Shown one piece after another: positions 57,115 to 64,000 of a stretch of 64,000 nucleotides of DNA (positions are counted from its first letter, which is position 1; every line of letters starts with the position of its first letter). This DNA is from Eledone cirrhosa (lineage: Eukaryota; Mollusca; Cephalopoda; Octopoda; Eledonidae): NCBI GenBank assembly GCA_964016885.1, contig OZ024746.1:102197711-102261710 (forward strand). The letters are read 5' to 3'. The position numbers and the translations under genes were made by a program. Below the pieces are notes generated by a model. The model had not been told where the DNA came from, searched no databases, and saw nothing but the letters and a program-made list of their open reading frames with translations.

Positions 57115-57344
57115 TTAAATAGAATGCTAGCTACTCACTGTTAGATGATGGGGACTATAGAGCCTTAATATAACATTTGTAGTGGATTTCATTGAAAATA
57201 CAGTACACGAATCAGCATTGACTGAGCCAGGTTACCTCAAGTCATATCTAACCAAGCAAGTCTCAGATCAAAGATATTCCACCTCACACAGGAATAATCC
57301 CTCTCAAAATATCTAATACATCCTTTATTTAGGGCATGTTTTAA

Positions 57345-57564
57345 CCCTTTTGATACAAAACTACTAGAAACTGCCCCAGGTTTTATCATACAAATTTGCT
57401 TGTTTTAAAGTGTTTCTATTTATCTAAAAATCTATCATAATTTTATGTAAGGACCTTTATTAAGTTATGCCCCAACAGCAACATAATGAGAAAGTTTGTT
57501 ATTCCTAAATCCCTCCAAATTGTTTATTATTTTGAAAATTATTTGCAATATGGTAGTAAAAGGG
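57345..57564 (+). mobile_element. M1 MITE, intact
   Basis: 220 bp between TTAA 57341-57344 and 57565-57568. Termini CCCTTTTGATACAAAACTAC and ATATGGTAGTAAAAGGG. Second reference copy of M1. Confidence 0.82.
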
Positions 57565-57569
57565 TTAAA

Positions 57570-58139
57570 GGATATCTGACTACTATTTGTAGCACATCAA
57601 ACTAACACATGCAGTAGTAAGTCCACATGTTATATTAGAGACAGCTAATTTCAATCTAGTGATTTGATTAAAACAGATCTACAAGCAACAGACCTACTGG
57701 TACGGTCCTTTAATTTAAATTTATTATTGACTAATTTTTTACCAACATAGATCACCTTAGCAAGACAGACTGTATTATCTCATACAAGCACTAATGTTAT
57801 TCTCTCTTTCAAGACTCATTCACTGTTAACTATTTTATGTTGCTGTCTAACAGCAAGTCTTTGAATTTACAAATGCCACATTATTAGTCATAGAATGTTA
57901 TCTCCAAAACTTCATTTAAATAGTCTTAGGCCACATAATTTAGCTGTTTTTTACTGCTGAAATTTAATATTTTCACTTAGTAATAAATGAAATAACTTCT
58001 TTGAAGATACTCAGATAAAGGTTTGATAAATTTGAACAATGCTATAGAATTTCACAAGTATTTGTAAAATTTATCTCATTCCAGCTTCTATGAATAAAAC
58101 TCATCAACATTCTTTATATTTTATATTTAATAATCACTT
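57570..58139. other. No recognised gene
   Basis: AT-rich sequence with no frame, repeat terminus or splice-bounded exon that I can support. Confidence 0.45.
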
Positions 58140-59260
58140 TACAGAGTGTACTGGGTGCATTTTATGATATCAGCACTAGAGAGGTTGTCAATCATTGACT
58201 CAAATGTAGAGTCTTTGGTTGGATGGGCTGTCATGGTCCAAGACCACATGGGTTGGAATGACCAACCCTGCTCATTACATTTCACATGGTTTCTATGGCG
58301 TGATGCCATTCCTAATGCCAACCACATTGCAAAGCAATACTACAAATAAAATATATCACCGATTGGATATATTTTATTATGGTACTAACACTAACATTTT
58401 ACAAGATGTACTGTGTATATTTTATCATGGCACCAGCACTAGAGAGGTTGTCATATGCTAGGCCAGACAGTCCCCACAAACCCTTTATTGTCTCCAGTTT
58501 CAATTGCTAAACAGTGTAGCTGCTGGCCTGTCACTACGTTACTGTGTTGCAGTGCTTGTATTGGTAGACTGGTCTTTAACATTATAGCACATTACCATCA
58601 ACTCAGTTTAGAGTCATTGTCATCAAGTTCAGTTTTTTTAGGTAATTCTTCACAACTTCATCCCATGTCTTCCACAGGTTCCAGCAACCTCAAGTACTTG
58701 GTACTTTATTATATACAACTGTTGCTCTCCTTCCACATCACATACTAAACTGCCCCTCATATGTTATATTCAGGACTTATGCTCAACTTTTCTCTCAGTT
58801 CACTTGTGCTGTTGTTCAGGCACACAACCATTACAGAACCTAATCATACATGTCCCATTTCTTTTTTAGACACCACAAATGTTCTGCATTCAAGGTCTCA
58901 TTACCATGCACCATTGCAGTTCAAATACATGCATCATATAATTTGCCCTTCACTCAGAAAGAGAAGCCCTTTGTTACTAGCAGAGGTAACAGCTCCCTCA
59001 ACTTCTTCCATTTTATCTTCTACTACATCCAGTGAGCCTTCTGAACATTTGAGTGAGTATATTTCTTGAATATCCTTACTCTTGTGCACGTTCCACATAC
59101 AAAGTCTATCCTCCCTGTTAATCAAACTGGGATCCCACTACATGCCTTATGTGTTCACAGTCTACAATGGGTACACCATATGGAATTCCAACCCACGAAT
59201 CATGGCCATTTTCCCGATATTCTTCTTGTGACACTAAACTCCGTCAATTGCAGACTGCGC
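58140..59260 (-). mobile_element. Degraded LINE-A with tail fragments
   Basis: 58140-58445 holds two reverse tail pieces (GAGTGTACTGGGTGCATTTT; GAGAGGTTGTCA twice). 58480-59260 holds thumb, finger and linker traces, e.g. TATGGAATTCCAACCCACG and CATGGCCATTTTCCCGAT (PSGKWP region). No open frame. Confidence 0.6.
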
Positions 59261-59279
59261 ATTAACATGTGATATCACT

Positions 59280-60120
59280 TTCCACAAAGTTTGATCACCA
59301 GCAGCAAAGTTCAAAGAGCAAAGATCAAGTCCAGTCCATAAGTTGACATTATCAAGCCATTGTTTTGGCTACCGGCCTTTGCTTCTCTTACCAGCCAACC
59401 TTCCTTCCAGGCATAACCTACTCACACAAGTTGAACTTTTTATATGGCCATATAGTTTGAGTACTCTTGACTTGACAAATGATGTAATTGGTCTAAGTTT
59501 GGTAATGTTGAGCAGCTCAGTGATACAGATACGGTCGCTGAGCCGCTTGCCAGTCATAAGTCTCATGATGTGGTTCTGGAATGTAGAGAGCTTCTGAAGT
59601 GACCGTGTCAAATTAACACAGTCAAGACCATATAACACAACTGGTAGGATGTAAGTATCAAAGATCTTAGCCTTCAAATGATAGGAAACTCGTTTTAATG
59701 TTAGTACTTCCTTGTTCTTGTGGAAAGTTGCCCAACCTAAAGCAATTCAATATTGCGCAGCAACCATTCCATTGTTGTTTGATGATAGTTTGTGACCTAG
59801 ATATACAAACGCCGTAACTTGAGCAATTTGCTGGTTGTAGATTGGCATTGTTTTTATCAGTTGTCATACATTTTGTTTTGGAGATGTTGATGTGTAAGCC
59901 AACCTCCAGTGAATGTTTGGCCAGTACATTCAGAAAGTCTTGCAGATCAGTTCTAGAGTAACTCATGATGGCCAAATCGCCTGCATAGCTAAGATTGGAT
60001 AGGATTTTACCTCCTATTTGATAGCCAGAGGAGCATTCTTCTTCAGTTTGGTAGATAAGTGCAGCTATAACTATACAGAAAAGAAGTGCTGATAGTACAT
60101 CTCCCTGCTTGTGTCAAGTC
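59280..60120 (-). pseudogene. LINE-B reverse transcriptase fragment
   Basis: Minus-strand palm: GDVLSALLFCIVIAALI (about 60100), LSNLSYAGDLAIMSYS (about 59985; the usual YADD is YAGD), EVGLHINISKTKCMTTD. After a frame change: MKAKIFDTYILPVVLYG, LSTFQNHIMRLMTGKRL and VLKLYGHIKSS, a thumb-like end with the L-YGH motif. No zinc finger between KTK and the thumb, unlike LINE-A. Confidence 0.75.
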
Positions 60121-60949
60121 ACTCTTGAGTGCTACTGGTAACATGTACCCAGTACAACTTGCCATATGGTTGGGTTGTTGGTGACTAAACCGGCAACCCT
60201 ACCAAGTTTAATTGGTGAGGAGGGTGATTCTGGACTTCCTGTAGGACAAAAAACAAAACCTAACAAAGGGTATAAGAACTCATGAGTCAACAACCACCAA
60301 AAAATGTGTAAATATGTATATATTGTATGGGTGTATATAGGATTGATTGCACGTTTTCCTGATATATATATATAGCTTATTTTACAAAAGGGAATGTCTT
60401 TGATATGCTTTCTGAAAAATGAGTGGGTGTGCATTGATGTTCTCTCTTTCACTGCCTGTCTCTCTCTCTCTCACTCACTCACTGCCTCCATTCTCTCGCT
60501 CTTATAAGCAAATAGGGGCCCACACGCTGTCGTCCCGCAGTCCCAGCAGACAATCGAGAAAACGTGGAGGAAGAGCCATTCCAAATTATGAGACCCACTC
60601 TGTGCCATGGTGGTTAGTGTTGGTCCTAAGGCCAACAACACCAGAATTACCTCTGTTGATGCCATACCAATTTAACTGATATACAGAATAGCTCTGTCAA
60701 ACACAAACCCAATATTTACATGGACTGTAAGCAGATCGGTTTGTTTTTTCTTTAATCAGAATGGAGTATTCATAAATTTAAAGATTTACATTAAAGAATG
60801 CTCCAGAACATTGGTGTTCAACCGAAATGGTTACAGGATATATTCATTCTTAAAAATAAGAGAAATATTTGAAAAATCAGCCAAGTATCACATGAGAGTA
60901 ATTTCTGATGTTAACGTATAGATAAAAAAGATGGAGTATATAATTTAAT
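60121..60949. other. No recognised gene
   Basis: Contains a short CT-rich tract (60458-60485) and unremarkable sequence. Frames here have no family resemblance I know. Confidence 0.4.
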
Positions 60950-61030
60950 ATAGAAATGGCTTCTACAGGACTAGAACTATTTCATTTGAGAGAACGCTTT
61001 CCTGATGATTTCTGTAGAAGCCATTTCTAT
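60950..61030. repeat. 19-bp perfect inverted repeat in a longer imperfect one
   Basis: ATAGAAATGGCTTCTACAG (60950-60968) and its exact inverse (61012-61030) around 43 nt. Outer flanks GAGTATATA (60934) and TATATACTC (61043) continue the symmetry imperfectly. Confidence 0.85.
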
Positions 61031-61439
61031 TTTAAATTTTGTATATACTCTACTAATGTATTGAGTACTTCACTTACCATGGTTACCCCCAATTGAACCC
61101 AGGACTCACATATATATATATAAACCAGCAGCACTTGAATTTGGTAGCAAATATTTTCATCATCATCATTGTAATTTACAGTGTGCATAATGCTGCATAC
61201 CCTTTTAATAGGACAAAATGGGGGAAAAATACACCCCAAACAATCATAATTAAGAATATCATAATTTGAATAACTTTTTTTATAACATACTAAGAAGAAA
61301 ATCCTGAATAGTGGAGTTTCCATCCTCCATCCAAATGTACAGTATCAGGATAATGGAACTTTGTTCAGGAAATACTGACTATATCTAGCTAGTAACATCT
61401 AGCCTCCTCTTTACCTGTAAGAATTCCAGGTTCCAACTG

Positions 61440-62480
61440 TCAAGGTGTGCTCCTTTCCAGCCTCTCATTGGGGTCTCGGGATACACAATCAGACTTCAAT
61501 GTGTATGTTAGCACTGACCACCTGACATGCAAAGGAGTGATTGGAAGGAATGGCGACCTCAATCTAAATACAAATGGAGGCCTTATTAGACTTCTGTTCT
61601 AGCAATGGACTATTATGAACACTTTCCAGCACAGAGACATCCATAAATATACATGGTATAAGGGGAATCAGAGTCAGATATCAATAATTGATTTTGTTAT
61701 TGTCTCTAATCTCTTTGATCCTGTGCTGGACGTTTGTGTTAAGGGAAGGGCTGAACTATCAACTGATCACCATCTAAAGACTACCTAAAGCCAAAGAAGC
61801 CCACAAAACCAGCAGGTCCAGGGTAACCTACAGGATAAAGTAGGAAGCATTGGTGGATAGGGAAGTCAGGACCAGGTATGCAGATACTATTGCATCCAAA
61901 TTCAGAGATCTCCCTGAGCAAACTGATGACATTGAGACAGAGTGGAGATTGCTCAGCTCAAGAGTTTCTGTTTCAGTCGTTAAATGCTGCGGGCGAAAGA
62001 GGCTTGGTGTGGTGCCGGGAAGTAGGAGGACCTCTTGGTTCAATCAAGAGGTTAAAGATGCCATTAGAGTAAAGAAGGAGGTTTACAAAGCTTGGCTTGG
62101 AAATAATTCCTCATTCTTGCACTTGCGGTACAAGCAGGCACAAAAAACTGCAGCAGTATCAGTAAAAGCGTCCAAAGTTAAGTGATGGGAGGACTTTAGA
62201 GTTAAGCTGGAATTTTCGGAGCTGTGATCTCTCAATTCAGAGAAGTAACGGCTCTACCTGGAGTCAATCCAGGTAGAGCCGTTACTTCTCTGAATTGAGA
62301 GATCACAGCTCCGAAAATCATCCGGAAAAAGACCCAGACCAAGATGGTTGGATAACATCCATCAGCTTGGCTGGTCACGCTTGGGGATCCAGCCAGATCA
62401 GTTGGAGACGGTTATTTCTGACAGGACTTGCTGGAAGGAGTGTTTGAGAACCTCTCAGGAATAAGTGGGTGAAGAAGAAG
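61440..62480 (+). mobile_element. LINE-B fragment with a palindrome
   Basis: Endonuclease end (HRDIHKYTWYKGN, ISIIDFVIVSNLFDPVLDV, STDHHL; about 61630-61780). Linker open block 61850-62182 (MVDREVRTRYADTIASKF, RRTSWFNQEVKDAIRVKK, YKAWLGNN). Then a perfect palindrome (62212-62318) instead of RT, then the very C-terminus (RPRWLDNIHQLGWSRLGI, DRTCWKECLRT; to 62460). The RT is deleted at the palindrome. Confidence 0.78.
62212..62318. repeat. 51-bp perfect inverted repeat, 5-nt loop
   Basis: Arms 62212-62262 and 62268-62318 are exact reverse complements; loop GTCAA. The left arm starts ATTTTCGGAGCTGTGATC and the right arm ends with its inverse. Confidence 0.97.
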
Positions 62481-63029
62481 AGAAGATATATATGTGTGTC
62501 TTCTTTATTATGGCGAGGTGAAACTTCAGAGTAACAAGTTTCATCTTTTAAAGAATATTTAAACTATTTCAGTATTGATAACTCATTCTTACATCCCTCA
62601 ACATGACACAGTTGTATGTTGACTTGTTTTTGAGTACAACCACATTTTGTTGCATCCCTTCAACGATGTAGTGTCTCAACTTTGTAGGGCTAGTAAAATA
62701 AAGACATGCACCAACATTGCAACAACCAAGACACCACTTCAACATTGGACACAGCAGTATCAGCAATCAAAGAATTAGAACTACTCCTACCTTTACAACA
62801 TCTGGGTGGCAAAACTACATAAGTGGCCCAGTGTTTCATTGGGGATCCCAGCATTGCTCTAGGTGGGGGTGGAGAATAAAAACAAATCTCTATCTCAGGC
62901 GGGTAAAATTCCTGAGATCCATGGATGAGTTCTCTCCAGGGATCTCTGTCTATCACTGTCATGCCCTGCATCTCCCAGAGGCCAGTGTCTGTCCTTAGGA
63001 AATCAATATATGTCAATCTTGGTACACAG
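62481..63029. other. Unclear, probably LINE-B debris
   Basis: Minus strand has IDRDPWRELIHGSQEF (62945-62900), resembling the C-terminal block of non-LTR polyproteins. The rest is unrecognised. Confidence 0.35.
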
Positions 63030-63540
63030 TAGAAGAGAGGAACAGGTTCAGTGCTTTATGTGGAGAGGCAGAGGAGAGTGTGACAAGGAGGTACAGGTAC
63101 TTCACCACTGCAGTGGCAGAAACAAGTGAGGCCCTGGTGCCAAGGAGAGAGAGGAAGAACGTCAGCTCTGCAGACCCGAAAGTGTGTGCAGCCAGAGAAC
63201 ACTTGAAAGCTGCCAAGGATCAATTCCATGCTGATTCTACAGAGAGGAAGGAGAATGTGTAGGTGATGAAGGAAGAACTTTGTACTGCTTACACTGAAGC
63301 CAGAGAGGAGGCGCTGATAGAGAAGATCAGAAGTGTTGGGAGAGCGGTTGACAGGTCTAGGTGTAAAGAGAGCTGGACGATCATCAATGAGATCACAGGG
63401 AGGAAGAGAGGAAGAGGAAATGGCTAGACCATTTTAAGACCCTACTAGGAAAGCCACCTTCCACAGCCCAGAACACTGGAGAGATCAGGCAGTTGTTTGA
63501 GGAAAAACAAATATGAGTGAGAAAAGAGCCTAAACATCTG
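63030..63540 (+). mobile_element. LINE-B linker fragment
   Basis: Readable pieces: EERNRFSALCGEAEESVT, RRYRYFTTAVAETSEAL, REHLKAAKDQFHADSTE, then (after TAG at 63260-63262) REEALIEKIRSVGRAVD and RCKESWTIINEITGRKRG. This is the APE-RT linker region of a LINE-B type element. Truncated on both sides. Confidence 0.65.
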
Positions 63541-63599
63541 AATTTTCATAGTAAATACACATATAGATGCACACTATTGGATGGTTATTGACTCTCATG

Positions 63600-63960
63600 A
63601 GTTCCTCTGCTCTTTGATGAATGTTGTTTTTCATCCTGTTTGGTGCACAGCTCATAAGAGCCTCCTATATTCAGCTCACCTGTCAATTATACAGACACCA
63701 TACAATCTATCCCTCACTCAGAGGAAAATCCCATTGTTGTTAACTGACGTAGTTGCTCCCTGAACCTTTTCCACCCTACTGTTATTCTAGATACTATGCT
63801 TTCAGAACCCACTTCACCTAACTAGCAGGTGCTATTGATTATTTCTATAGAATCTTCTCTGAATTAGAAAAGGTCTATTTTACTGGTGCTCTTCTATCCT
63901 GGTACATCAAACACATATAAAATCTACTTTCACTGTTAGCATGCCTACAATCCCACCACA
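63600..63960 (-). mobile_element. Degraded LINE-A, thumb region
   Basis: Minus-strand traces of GRLYDGV (ATACAATCTATCCCTCACTC), FPLSEGR and the finger region. No open frame. Runs off towards the window edge. Confidence 0.55.
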
Positions 63961-64000
63961 CCTATTCTGTAGCCAGATTTTAAATTAAACACTGTACATT

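Noticed and set aside
60419..60679. 86-codon plus-strand frame over a CT-rich tract
   Set aside because: Begins in simple repeat; no conserved motif, splice support or homology that I recognise.

Overview
This window looks like repeat-rich nuclear DNA of a coleoid cephalopod, most likely an octopus. The evidence is one spliced host gene with long AT-rich introns, plus many copies of octopus-type repeats: LINEs with (GAT)n tails, tRNA-derived SINEs, TTAA-flanked MITEs, Helitrons, and piggyBac, mariner and Penelope-like elements. Nothing here looks bacterial or organellar. Species assignment is inference; no search was possible.

Host gene (1-19712, minus strand). Twelve exons form one phase-consistent chain of 1605 nt (534 complete codons). 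They encode the middle and C-terminal half of a FAM120A/FAM120-family protein (constitutive coactivator of PPAR-gamma-like, also called OSSA). The chain starts inside the N-terminal PIN/XPG-like region (GNHILPDED, exon 19630-19712) and runs to the start of the RG-rich tail (exon 78-306). The N-terminal exons were not found and are probably upstream, beyond 64000 or in an unrecognised short exon. The last exons lie to the left of position 1. The introns carry LINE, SINE and MITE debris.

Right of 19712 (about 44 kb). I see no securely identified host exon, only a 37-codon candidate at 55453-55563. The region is a nested mobile-element landscape. (1) LINE-A is an RTE-like LINE with APE endonuclease, reverse transcriptase, a PHD-type C4HC3 zinc finger between the RT palm and the thumb-like part, and a (GAT)n tail. 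The better copies are at 26174-29400 (-), 45775-49030 (+), 49480-51397 (+) and 51398-53432 (-). (2) LINE-B is a second lineage (42945-43150, 59280-60120, 61440-62480, 63030-63540). (3) A Helitron array at 32185-39680 (-) includes a broken Rep/helicase element. (4) A broken piggyBac-like element lies at 40025-42495, with apparent MITE derivatives nearby. (5) There are also a Penelope-like GIY-YIG fragment (44060-45240), an internally deleted mariner (20822-21616) and a second Helitron fragment (53560-54440).

How the parts relate: a 220-230 bp TTAA-flanked MITE family (called M1) was hit three times, twice by Helitrons (at 32184/39681 and 56641/57078) and once by the piggyBac-like element (at 40021/42499). 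Unoccupied M1 copies at 19371-19602 and 57345-57564 give the empty-site reference. A second MITE family (M2) shares its end and subterminal sequence with the piggyBac-like element. A tRNA-derived SINE (9955-10305) ends in the LINE-A 3' tail, which suggests LINE-A mobilised it. Nearly all mobile-element reading frames are broken.
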